Source of the DNA: Balanoglossus misakiensis | Lineage: Eukaryota > Hemichordata | Reading direction: 5' to 3' | NCBI GenBank assembly: GCA_040954595.2 | Contig: CM082593.2 | Span: 8,680,001-8,744,000 of the forward strand | Length of the DNA stretch: 64,000 nucleotides | Part shown: positions 47,173 to 57,759 of the stretch, one piece after another | How positions within the stretch are numbered: position 1 is the first letter of the stretch | Layout: the number at the start of each line of letters is the position of its first letter | Notes under the pieces: generated by a model | Database searches by the model: none | Seen by the model: the letters and a program-made list of their open reading frames with translations, nothing else | Told to the model about the DNA's origin: nothing | Program-made: the position numbers and the translations under genes

Positions 47173-47407
47173 ATGAAATTTTTAATTTTGTTGACAGTTT
47201 TTCTGCCGATCTTTGCCAAGGACTTCGAATTTCCGGGCGATGACTATGTGTGGCAACATCACGCTCATGAACAGCTGAAGGCGATTTTGGACGACACGGC
47301 GAAAAAATGCCCCGAGATCACACGCGTCTACAGTCCTGGAAAGAGTCTCCAGGGAAGAGAGTTGTGGACCATCGAAATCAGCGATTTGCCAGGAAAACAC
47401 GAAATCG
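47173..47407 (+). CDS. Secreted M14 metallocarboxypeptidase (CPN/CPE/CPD-like), exon 1
   Basis: Starts MKFLILLTVFLPIFA, a typical signal peptide cleaved near residue 15-16. It continues with a carboxypeptidase N-terminal segment (HHAHEQLKAILDDTAKKC, VYSPGKSLQGRELWTIEIS, PGKHEIG). It ends at a GTAAGC donor in phase 1. The next coding exon, 15.4 kb downstream at 62859, starts in phase 1 and restores the family text (HEIG then [14 protein letters not shown]), so no exon is missing between them. Regulatory (N/E) carboxypeptidases remove C-terminal Lys or Arg from secreted peptides; the substrate residues lie outside the window. The intron houses the DNA transposon at 47.9-53.7 kb. Confidence 0.9.
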
Positions 47408-47896
47408 GTAAGCGACCTTCTGGACATATGCACAGATTGGATTTGTCATGAATATTGTTAATCCATCCGGTTAATCCATATTGATTATGAACTTTGCCAT
47501 TACGAACCGTAAGGCGTAACACGAGGTTCAACAATTACATTCTAAAGAAAATCTCAGTTAGTATTTCAATCAATTACATGTAAATTAGGAACAAGTGAGG
47601 ACTATGATATTTGCGGGTAGTCTAGTAAAGCGTACGACTCGATCGATCTTTCGAGCGGCCAACGGGGTCTGACCATGGAGGTACTAGAGAGAAGGAGCGA
47701 GGACGCTATTGTTTCCTATGAACCCCATGTGCGTTTTAATCTGTTTGCAGATGACATTAGGCTCTCAACCTTTTATCACCTGATAGGCGTTCATTAAAGC
47801 TGTGCGCTTGCGTAGATAAACAAATCATAGCTGGCGTTGCGTCTCTAAGCATAAACAACCGGACCAAACTGCTGTGCCGAACGTCTCTACACTGAC

Positions 47897-48208
47897 AATA
47901 AGCGCGTTTCCAGTTCCAGATACCCATGACGCTTTGCGCGAGGTCACGGGGTCAAAAGGTAAAACTTTAGGTCAGCGTAGCAGACGACATATTGTAAACA
48001 AACGTTGCGAGGCGAATTTTTTTGCGAATCTCAGTGAAAACGAACTTTTGAGGTGAGTTTTTACATTGAATAACAAATTTAGTGTGCCATTCAAGGCATT
48101 TCGAGTCGAATCTCGCATTGTCACTCGAATTTTTGGCGACTTTCATAACTTTTTGCCGACGTGTATTTCCTTAGGCCTGAACGGAAACCGTGAATAGCTA
48201 GGCACGTA
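47897..48208. repeat. Left long TIR with candidate promoter and 5' exon
   Basis: Contains CGAACTTTTGAG followed by a GTGAGT donor (exon end 48052), while TTAATTTATCTCTTGTAG at 48437 precedes the YqaJ-gene ATG by six bases. This implies a 5' UTR exon inside the TIR. The right TIR holds the mirror copy (exon end 53564). Confidence 0.7.
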
Positions 48209-48442
48209 CACGACTACAGTACAAAACCGTGAGGTCATCATGGTCAAGGCTCGTTTATTCTACCGGAAACTTTAAATGTAATGACAGCGGTAGTGCTTGA
48301 TTTATTAATATTTTCATGATAATCATGAGTGATTGTACCTATTTTGAAAAAAAACGCTTCTTTATTTTATATTCTATATGAACACCAGGTATTGTTGACA
48401 GTGTGACTATAACTACATTTTTAATTTATCTCTTGTAGAAAA

Positions 48443-51214
48443 ATGTCATCTCAGAGTATTCATGAGGCTGAGCTAACGTATGACACATTTAAATTATGGA
48501 AGGTGCCAGCTCTCAAAGCATTTCTTCAGAAAAGAGATCTGCCTGTTTCTGGGAGAAAAGAAGAGTTGGTGGCACTAGCATATGCAGCACATATAAACAA
48601 GACACCTTTGGTTACAACAGCCATAGAGAAGGAGGAAACGCGCCAAAGAGAATATAAAATGGCATTGGTCATTTCTGATGGCTGTGTTTTGCCAGATCCA
48701 TTCACCTCTTTGACGTCTGGATGGCAAAATGAAAATACAGCAATGCATATGTGGCCCCCAACTATGATAACGGATATCCAAAATTACTTGCAGGAACATG
48801 AGACTGATATCAGCAAGACCAATTTATCGAAAAGGCTGTTAAATGATTACAAAGAGGGCAAGGCATTTAGTTATTTCTCCTCACAGTTTCTTTTTGAGGT
48901 TTATTACCACCACATCTCCGAAGATAGTCCATACTGTTTCCTGAAATCCAAATGTACACCATCACAAAGACTGGCAGATTGTGCCCATGAACTGTGGGTT
49001 GCTATTGAGAAAGAGACGGGAGTGATTAAAAGTTCACATTGTACTTGTGTAGCTGGGTGAGTACCTTTACATATTTTTTTAATGGGAAAAACTATATTTT
49101 TTCACTGACCTATGCTGTTATATCAGCATTTTGACATTTTAAATTCTACTTACTAGTCTCAATAAAAATTAAGTGACTCTGATAAATAATTTATACTAAC
49201 TCAAGTATAAAAACTGCACAATAACTTATTTTTATTCATATATTGTTAATATTAGTCTGAATAATTTTATTATGTCTTCAATATTTCTCTTTATGCCACA
49301 TATTTGGCTCAAAGTTCTCAAATTAACCAACCAAAGTAGTTTAATATTTAACGAATGCTCTCTCTTTGCTTTGTATTGTATTGTACAGATATGGTAAATC
49401 ATGCAATCATGTGGCAGCAGTACTTTTGAAAATTGACTTCTGTTGGAAGTATGGTTATGTGGTCAAGTCACAGACATCTCTACCCTGTACATGGAGAGGA
49501 TCTGGTAAAACTCTTCTTGTTCAACCAGTACCAATAAAAGAAATGGAATGGAAATCCCCACATGCTGATAAATCTGGTACACCAATCTTATTTAGATAAT
49601 TTCTGAAAACATTAAAGGTATACGGTCACCTATGGAAAATAAGCTATAGTTACCATGGCAAAATGAGATCTAGCCAATCACAAATTTTCATTGGGTGGCA
49701 CACGCGAAAACAAGAGCGCCACCATATGTTCTTTAGAAGGCTCTAATACGCAATTTCAGCCATACATGAGTGATGTAAATTGGAGGTGATTGTATACCTT
49801 TAAATTGCAATCTGTAGTATCTCTGTTGCCATCAATGGCATATTACCATGTAATATTCACCTAATTTAATTTGAAGTCCTTTACAAAACCTAATGAACAG
49901 CTGATGTAAGAAAAAGTATGGTGTGAAATGCTGTGCAACCAAGTCTTGTTCTTACTTTCCTGTATGTGTTGTATGTATGTATGTGTGTGGGGGGGTGGGG
50001 GGGGGGGGGTATCCTATACATACCGGTATATACTTTGGCTTCCATACAATTTCAACCTGATGAAGTGGGATTAAGCCCATGAAACGCCGGAATATAAAAT
50101 TAGTTTGTAGTGAACTGAAGAACATTGTGTCCAAGAGTTGGTGCTACTTGACCACTTCATTTAATATTATTGGTCAATACATGAATATGTATTTGATATT
50201 ATTTTTTCAGATCACACAAGCACCATTAATCCTGCTGTGAAGTCATTGTTTGTGCCACACAAGAGGAATAAAGACAAGGGGATGACATTTCAAACTTTCC
50301 TTGAAAATGCTAAAGTTGTATCTCCAGGTTCTGTCATATTTTCTGAAACATCTACAGAGAGAGACACTTCTTTTGACAATTTGAGCCAGTCATCTGTTGG
50401 TAATTTTCCAGCACCATTGCCCCCTACACTTCATGACTTGTTAAGTTTCTCAGATATTACTGATATTTGTGATTTACCAAAGTACAGTAATGAAACAGTG
50501 TCAGCTATTGAAAATAGTACAATTGGGCAAAGTGAAAATGAGATTTGGATTGAAAACAGAAAAGGGCGTATAACTGCATCTAATTTTCACTCTGTGTACA
50601 CTAAAGTGAACACAATTCAGATGGCCGAAAATCCAAAATCAATCGAGACAAAGTCCTTATCTTGTAGGCTACTTGGATGTGTTTCTCCCAATCCAAACAT
50701 TGGGTCACTCAAGTTTGGGAGACGTATGGAGTCAGTGGCTAAAAGTAACTATTTGAAAATTATGAAAGGAAATGGTCACAAAAATATCCATCTCTTTGAA
50801 TGTGGTCTATTTGTTGATAAAAACAATATATTTCTGGGAGCAAGCCCTGATGCAATAGTCAAATGTGACTGTTGTGGTATTGGTCTGTTGGAATGCAAAT
50901 GTCCTATATCAGTATCAGATTCAGTACCAAGTCATACCAATTTAATTTACCTAACATCTGCTAATGGTGTAACAAAACTCAAACATACTTCTTCATATTA
51001 TAGCCAGGTTCAAGGTCAAATGGCAATTGCTGAAAAAAAGTGGTGTGATTTTTTTGTTTATTCTATGCATGGATACCACTTAGAAAGGATAACATTTGAC
51101 CATGATTATTGGAAAAAAATTGTAAAAAATCTGGCATATTTCTACAATCACCATTTATTGAATGAAATTAAGTCCCACACCTGCAAATGGACAGCCTCTG
51201 CTGTGGAATTATGA
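48443..51214 (+). CDS. SAP-SWIM-YqaJ protein, accessory gene of the DNA transposon, three exons
   Basis: Exons 48443-49056, 49389-49576 and 50211-51214. All are GT...AG with matching phases (2 and 1), total 1806 nt, 601 aa. The N-terminal SAP-type DNA-binding helix pair is about 15-50 (FKLWKVPALKAFLQKRDLPV, SGRKEELVALAY). A SWIM zinc finger, CxC-x7-CxH, is formed only after splicing across exon 1/2: Cys200, Cys202, Cys210, His212. The C-terminal YqaJ/lambda-exonuclease fold is about 375-575, with RKGRITASNF, FGRRMES (Glu441), GASPDAI (Asp481), LLECKCP (Glu495, Lys497) and YSQVQGQM (Gln533/535), matching the metal-binding nuclease core. It probably processes transposon DNA ends or binds them with the transposase. 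The spliced SWIM motif strongly supports the exon model. The role in transposition is unproven. Confidence 0.9.
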
Positions 51215-51554
51215 TTATATATATCCATGATTCCTCTGCAAAATGATACATCATTTATGTATTTTAATATTTTAAGTGTGTAAAACTTAATAAAATCATG
51301 TTAATTTGACAGTATGTTTTTGACTTTTCATTCCACAATGACAATGTTTAATCTCCATCCTTAAAATATGCATAATATCGAATGAAATACTTCTCGTAGT
51401 TATATGCCCAACAACCCAGTGTAGAGAACGTATGGATAGGCAGACCGCCTTCTGCTGGGATTTCTTTGAGTAGTCTTCAACTAAACAGGGGAAATAACTT
51501 ACATAACCCAGAGCTGCAGTAACGTACATCTTTTATTTTCATATAAAAAAAACT

Positions 51555-53249
51555 TTATCGCACTAATGGTGGTAAAAAATTACATAATGCAGCACATACA
51601 GTGATGACATCATCTATTACTGGTATCAAAGAAATTGGGTAAGTATTTTGTAAAATCCTAAAATGTTTAAACCTGTTAATAGCCCTTTCCACGTGTATTC
51701 TCAAATTTGCAATTTTTTTCGTCATTTTAACCTCACTTTCAGTTTGTTGTTCTTTCCCCCTTACCCCAGGTGGTATTATAAGTTTTGCCCCCCTGATCAA
51801 AAAATCTTGTTTCAATGTGAAACCTTTATCAGCCAAATGCTGATCGCCTTGTTCAACAAAATCCAAAAACCCAGAATTCCTCACAATATAATTATCGGAA
51901 GTTCTCCCACCCCAGGCTCCAGAAATAAAACTAATTGACCCCCTTGGTGAACAAGAAACCAGCAATTTGGCTGTGTTATGCTTCTTATAATCTGACCAGG
52001 TTTGAGCTTGCAGCTTCAAGTCCCTAGGCCTCTCAATAAATATTTCCGTGCAATCTAATATGCTGACGAGTCTGGGAAAATGTTTCTGAAAACACTTTGG
52101 AAGGTTTGGCAAAACATACTCTTTAGGTTGATAACGTATCATTTGTTTCAACTCTTTAGAGAGAACTTTGACCCATGTATTGAAAATTCTACTCGCATGT
52201 GCAGGTGAAATGTTGAAACGATCAGCCAGGTCTTTATTTAAAAGACCCAATCTCAACTTCATAAGGACAAGAAGCATTTCATCCTTTCCACCCAGTTTTC
52301 TTTGGGGACCAAACTTTTTGGGTGATTTATTAAACTTCCTTGGGACTTTTGTGCTAATAATATTTTTCACACCATACCAATATCTCATTTTCCTGGTTTT
52401 CGGATCAATGTAATCAAAAATTAAATTGAAAAGAGCAATGCTTGGTAGACCTGTGTAAAATTTACATTTCGAATCATCTTTCAATAATTTTTCAAACATA
52501 TGTTTTCCATTTTCACTGATTTTTTGCTCAACTGACTTTTTCATTCTAATCAATTCTTCAAGGTCTTGAATTTTATTTAGCAAATCCTTGATTGTCTCAT
52601 TTTTTTCATGACACCCCAAACAATTACAATCTTGACTACAGTCACAAGATCTAAAGTAAGAGTGGTCATCTAGATGTGAAGAATTTCCACTTGATGATGA
52701 AGTGTCTGCAGCATTTTTGTGTTCACAGTCAACTAATATTTCACTAGCGTTCTCATCTTTTTTTGGTGATTCCTCAGTGGACAAAACAGATGAACTTGAA
52801 GGGTTGCTTGAATTTGGATTGTGTTCTCTCTCTACTGGCCTTTCAACTGTTTTCCTTTTCTTTGGAACTGCGGAACAACACGTGGACCTCTCTATTTTTC
52901 GCCTTGTTTGCTTTAGTTTTACAGGATAACCTAGGTGTAGAGTTGGATTTGGGTTTTCTTGGGTGGGTTTGCTGTCAACAAAGTGCTGTGAACAAACTCG
53001 ACTGTATGTGTTTGGTTCCCAAATCTTTCCTGTAGTAGCATCTTTAAGGTTGATCAGTCTAATCCACTCTTTCAACACCTCTGTATTGCTTTCTTTGTTT
53101 GGGAAAGGGAATAGCGTAAATGGTGGGTCACAAAAACATCTACCTGTGTCGAATTGACAGTGGTGTATTTGGCAATACTGCCTCCTCCATTGTCTTATTT
53201 TATGGGTATTATTAGTGCACCCATGCACTGCACAGGAACAGGTGGGCAT
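51555..53249 (-). CDS. THAP-domain DDE transposase (DDE_Tnp_4 type), single exon
   Basis: 564 aa. The N-terminal THAP-like zinc finger (about 1-115) has CAVHGC, an unusually long Cys/His-rich insert (CQIHHC, GRCFC), FPFPNKES, a W in EWIRLINL, and VCSQHF (Cys86, His89). Next come a basic linker, a Cys cluster (CDCSQDCNCLGC, 202-213) and a coiled-coil-like stretch (215-245). A helix-turn-helix-like segment follows (NKDLADRFNISPAHASRIFN, about 338-357), then the DDE core: Asp399 (SILDCTEIFI), Asp474 (HLADKGF) and Glu521 (HVERAINRFK), all present. The stop at 51555 leaves about 340 bases before the convergent YqaJ gene. Upstream, TTTTTTTACCAG lies about 35 bases before the ATG and could accept the 5' exon from the right TIR. 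Confidence 0.93.
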   Translation of the reverse strand: MPTCSCAVHGCTNNTHKIRQWRRQYCQIHHCQFDTGRCFCDPPFTLFPFPNKESNTEVLKEWIRLINLKDATTGKIWEPNTYSRVCSQHFVDSKPTQENPNPTLHLGYPVKLKQTRRKIERSTCCSAVPKKRKTVERPVEREHNPNSSNPSSSSVLSTEESPKKDENASEILVDCEHKNAADTSSSSGNSSHLDDHSYFRSCDCSQDCNCLGCHEKNETIKDLLNKIQDLEELIRMKKSVEQKISENGKHMFEKLLKDDSKCKFYTGLPSIALFNLIFDYIDPKTRKMRYWYGVKNIISTKVPRKFNKSPKKFGPQRKLGGKDEMLLVLMKLRLGLLNKDLADRFNISPAHASRIFNTWVKVLSKELKQMIRYQPKEYVLPNLPKCFQKHFPRLVSILDCTEIFIERPRDLKLQAQTWSDYKKHNTAKLLVSCSPRGSISFISGAWGGRTSDNYIVRNSGFLDFVEQGDQHLADKGFTLKQDFLIRGAKLIIPPGVRGKEQQTESEVKMTKKIANLRIHVERAINRFKHFRILQNTYPISLIPVIDDVITVCAALCNFLPPLVR

Positions 53250-53392
53250 CCCTAAACTTCCTATTCACTCACACGAGAATCTGGTAAAAAAAGAAATACC
53301 TATATAGTCTATGTCTATGCAATGTTTTATGCCTGCATTGGTCGGTCGTCAACATAATTACATGTCTGCTATATAACACCACACGAACCGAT

Positions 53393-53719
53393 TACGTGCC
53401 TAGCTATTCACGGCCGTACGTATTGGTGTTTCCGTTCAGGCCTAAGGAAATACACGTCGGCAAAAAGTTATGAAAGTCGCCAAAAATTCGAGTGACAATG
53501 CGAGATTCGACTCGAAATGCCTTGAATGGCACACTAAATTTGTTATTCAATGTAAAAACTCACCTCAAAAGTTCGTTTTCACTGAGATTCGCAAAAAAAT
53601 TCGCCTCGCAACGTTTGTTTACAATATGTCGTCTGCTACGCTGACCTAAAGTTTTACCTTTTGACCCCGTGACCTCGCGCAAAGCGTCATGGGTATCTGG
53701 AACTGGAAACGCGCTTATT
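53393..53719. repeat. Right long TIR with candidate promoter and 5' exon
   Basis: Reverse complement of 47897-48208 with one 15-base insertion near its inner end (about 53413-53427). Read on the minus strand it presents the same TTTTGAG|GTGAGT donor (exon end 53564) toward the transposase gene. Confidence 0.85.
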
Positions 53720-54217
53720 ACAATGGCGAATATCGGGCACTTCTCACCATTTCACACTAACAAGACAGCTTGCATCGGGAAGATTGGTTTTCAAATAAAA
53801 CTTATGAACTTGTTGTTTTTTGCTGAACATTGCTACAAACTCAAAATATTCATTTCAAAATCATACTTTTTGGTTGTACAAACAAGAGAAATAACGCTAC
53901 AAGTCTTCCAAGACGTCCGCTTGACACGCTTCCGGTAGTGGTGACGCGCAAACTGTGACCCCTGGATGTTTTAAAAGTCACCGCGCATATGTAGTACCCT
54001 CGTCCGCGATGTGCGCATAACGTTTTTAATATCATAGAAATATTACCCCGTAGATCTTGCAAACCTAACTGTAAAATCGACGGCAACACACAGTGGGTTC
54101 AAAGGACGCTATCGACACAGAAACACAAAGACTTAAGAAGCTTATCACACTTCAGAAGAAAGGGATTTAATCCGCTTAAATCCGTCCTCGCTCCTTCTTT
54201 CTAGTACCTCCATGGTC

Positions 54218-57200
54218 TGACTTTGTTTGTGGTGCACGGTGTAAATAAAATATTGAATGACGTTTGTAGCCTTCTGACTAAAATTGTGTGTCATTTTTTC
54301 ATCTGTGTCAGACCATAAGAGTAGTCCTTAATAATAAGTCCAGGGAAATGAATAGCTGTTTTTATGCGACATTTCAAGATAGATAAAAAAGTGCAAAATG
54401 TTGCTGATGTAGCGGGTGGTTCTCGCCTGATGAGGTTCTCCGCATTTCATCAGCCAAGCTGAGCAACACCCGTTACAATCATTGCAGCTACACTTTATGT
54501 GGTAAAAAATGTAGAAAGACAGACCAGCCATTATTCCTAAAAGTGTACGGTGTAATTCGATATTCCTGGTATGGAGGTCATGTGCTATGTGTTTAGGTGA
54601 ACCAAAAATAGTCTGTAGGCGGGCCTAATCATGACCAAAGCCATGTACTCTGCGTGCTAAAATTTGTAGGTTTTAAGCAGATACAGTATAAAACAGCCTC
54701 ATAGACACATATTATTGCTATGTTGGATCCGAGAGCCTGACTAGTTTTGTCATAGACTAGGATTTAGGTTTGATTTGAAAATTGAACTTGTGTAAATAAA
54801 TATAAATTGTAGAGAAGACTTGAGACAGACACTCATTTCAAATGGGCCAAATCACCGCCTCGATTTTCCACCATGGTTTTATCACTGCAAAGTCCTGGAT
54901 ATAGATTGCACATAATTGTGATAGACAAAACATTCCCATTAGGGGTTACATTCCATGGCAAGCTGTTGTTTATCATGACCTTGGATGACCCAGTAGACTC
55001 TGTTTGACGTTGACATTCCAATTAAGAAAGATATCCAACCAGCAGCCAACCAGAGAAAATAGCCACAATGTGAATACTTACTTCTTATGTATTTTTTTTC
55101 TGTGACTCCCTTGGGTTGACAGATACATTCACTCCCAGAACAACTTATAGCAAATTCATTAATCTGTGTTAAATTCTACTTCAGTTGTCCTTGGTTGGTT
55201 AGTTGAATTTCAGCTCTCAGAGAATGTTTGAAGACTGTAGTAGTAGTTTTTGAGTCAGTCTGCTCTCCATTCACTGCCCCGAGGCTATCATATGTACTAC
55301 TGACTATGTTGAGACCATAGCAATTAAATAATGTACATGTGTAAATGATTATTTAATGATGAAATTAACAAAATTTGTTTATTAAATTGTTTGTAAAAAA
55401 TTGTCATCATGTAAAATATTTAGTGACTGTTTAAACCTTAGCTTCAAATCTGCTGACTTTCAGTTCTGAAATTCTTAGCGGTAGTTCCACATATCAATTT
55501 GCCCTTTTGACACAGATTATGTGTTTGTGCTGTTTTTAATTATGATAATTCAGTTCCCGTGTCTGTAAGTGAAGACAGCAGGCATTGGAATGAAGGACAG
55601 GACTTACGTGATGTGTACATTCTACACATGTAACTTTGTACCAGCACTCTTCATTGATCTGTTCTATTGGGCAAAAAAGGGCAGTTGTGTTTAGGGTATG
55701 GTACATGTACTGGTAGAAAGAAAAGCCAGTTTGGTTATTTATCTCTGAAGTGACCCAGGACATGGTACATGTAAATGTAACTATGCGAGAGATAAAATAC
55801 ATGTAATGTATCTTATTTGTTCTGCCCTTCCCACTTTATTGATGTACCTCTCACTATGTTAATGATTAACTTCTTGGCTGGAATGAATTGAGTGCATGCA
55901 GCAGACCTGAAGCCAATTATTACATGTATATGGACACTGTTCAACAGCTAATGTTAGACAGTAGATATGATTGTGCAAATTCTAAAATGTAATGTGGTAG
56001 GAAGTAGTGTTACTTTGTTGATTACTTGTGAGGGTTAAAAGTCATAGGTAAACCAGTGTAACTTACACTTTGATATAGAATGGCTGAATGTCATGTGTTT
56101 ATGTATTTGAATATTGAAAGAAACCAGAGTTGATAAAATCTAGTGTAACATTACACAGCAATGTTAGTCTATTTGGAAAACAAATCAGTGTCTATCACTG
56201 TTGTAAGATTATGATAAGATAATGAATGAAACTAGTATCATAGCAAATATCATGTATAAACACCCCTGAAATGAAAATGAGACGTGTTCATTGTGTTTTG
56301 CTTTTGGGTGATTATTTTTGAGAGAAAAAAACTTACTGGGTGGGTTAAATTTTAGGCAAGGCTGTCTGTCTGTGCCCATGGCAAAAACTTGCAATTATTA
56401 CATGTTAACTTGGTATTTGGTGTACAGAAGCATCATATATGATATAGTTATTGTAAATTGGTTTTTAAGCTGATATCTAGAATTATTTTAGGGTAATCTT
56501 CTTTGTCTTTGATGTGGATTTCACTGGTTTGTAATGAAAATGTCACTTTTGAGTCTGCAGCTTTGCTCATTAAAGCCCAGGAAAATCTTTCTCAGGCCTG
56601 ATGATGTGAGCAGAGAGTATTTTTGATGACCTGTTTTATCCCACACCCTGTTTGTATGCTTTGTTCTCTCATTGCTGATGTGTACACTTCATCGTACTGA
56701 TGACTACAGCTGGTACACATTAAGTGTGGGTAGTACATGGAATGAATGAGAACAGGTACACAGAGATGAGTGTTGATGGGGTATATGTGTGGTTATTAGT
56801 GTGCCGCTGTTACATTGATAAATCGGCATAAAATAAGACCATTGATGGATGGCAGCTGTGCACAGATGTATAAAGTATACATGTAACTGAGAATACACAT
56901 GTATGTCAATTTTTCAGCTTTTTATAAAACAAAGACTTAAAGGGACAAAGTCTCTCTCTCGCTGCCCTTTTTTCCATTAAAGCCCCAGTATTTCTCGTGT
57001 GTATCCATTTTTCATCATTGAAAAATGCCCGTTTTTCCTGTACATTCATCATGGAATACTATATAATGAAGATAGAAGAAAGGTTTGGGCAACTGTAGCT
57101 ACGTGCAAGCTGTAAATATTGCCCGTAACACTTGAAATGATGCGCGGGTTTGTTTACAACGGAAATGTTGTACATTGTACATGTCGATCAGCAAACGTGC

Positions 57201-57299
57201 CACTTTGACATTTGATGGTCAGACCATTTTCGGATTTGATTTGGTTCCATCGACTGATTTCTCCCATTAAGTTATCTTCCCAAAATTTCGCCGAATTAG
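54218..57299. other. Carboxypeptidase intron, no gene recognised
   Basis: AT-rich intronic DNA with many ACATGTAC motifs. Short frames lack domains or paired splice sites. Confidence 0.45.
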
Positions 57300-57430
57300 T
57301 GCGCATTTCTTCGCTGAGTCGTTAGATTTGGGGCGACTAAACCTCTTCCGCATAGATTCACATTTGAGTGCGCATGCGCACAAGTCACGTGTGTCAACAG
57401 AGCCTGACTTTCTGTCCGGACAGAAAGTCA
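57300..57430. promoter_or_regulatory. CpG-richer island with NRF1-like site, E-box and 26-bp palindrome
   Basis: GTGCGCATGCGCAC (57368-57381) matches the NRF1 consensus GCGCATGCGC, and CACGTG follows at about 57387. A perfect 26-bp palindrome covers 57405-57430 (half-site TGACTTTCTGTCC). In AT-rich surroundings this looks like a promoter or enhancer. The 95-codon frame starting at 57328 across it has no recognised domain. Confidence 0.35.
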
Positions 57431-57681
57431 TTCTTCACTCGTTATATTGTAAATTGTATGAGTTTATGAGCAGAGCTGGGGATGATGACTGTTCGATTCA
57501 GTATCAATTATCATCTATTTTTAGAAATTATAGATGCCGTTTCAAACAAAATTTTGCCCCTACGAGAAATACTGAGGCTTTAATTATGTTTGATACAAGA
57601 CACTGTTTATGTTAATGTACATGTGTATATGTAGTGAATGAACGTTCAACCACAAACAACGTCCATCCCACTTGTATGATA

Positions 57682-57754
57682 TGAGAGTAAAAACTCGCCC
57701 AAAATGAATAAATGGTAAAGAACGATTATTCATTTTGGCAAGTTTTTTCACTCA
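57682..57754. repeat. Foldback hairpin (~30-bp imperfect arms)
   Basis: TGAGAGTAAAAACTCGCCCA and the following AAATGAATAAA (57682-57712) pair with TTATTCATTTTGGCAAGTTT and TTTCACTCA (57726-57754) with a few mismatches. It resembles a small foldback element. Confidence 0.65.
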
Positions 57755-57759
57755 TGATT

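Larger units (their letters stand above)
47897..53719. mobile_element. ISL2EU-like DNA transposon with ~310-bp terminal inverted repeats
   Basis: Arms at 47897-48208 and 53393-53719 are reverse complements. They appear identical over the outer 292 bases, then differ by a 15-base indel. They start AATAAGCGCGTTTCCAGTTC and AC flanks both ends, possibly a 2-bp target duplication. Inside are two convergent genes separated by about 340 bases: a SAP-SWIM-YqaJ protein (plus) and a THAP-DDE transposase (minus). From memory, a DDE transposase with THAP plus a YqaJ nuclease-fold protein is the content of ISL2EU elements, relatives of PIF/Harbinger. Intact frames, intact catalytic residues and matching TIRs suggest a recent, possibly active copy. 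Confidence 0.85.
47671..54217. repeat. Outer 35-bp inverted repeat pair around the DNA transposon
   Basis: GACCATGGAGGTACTAGAGA at 47671 continues to ACG at 47705. The reverse complement lies at 54183-54217 with a single mismatch. Between this pair and the inner long TIRs are 191 bases on the left and 463 on the right with no mutual similarity. I interpret this as a small older inverted-repeat element (about 0.72 kb) into which the 5.8-kb transposon inserted. Confidence 0.65.

Noticed and set aside
57328-57615. 95-codon frame starting MGRLNLFRIDSH
   Set aside because: It overlaps the palindrome and NRF1-like site, with no domain, no homologous feel and no splice partners.
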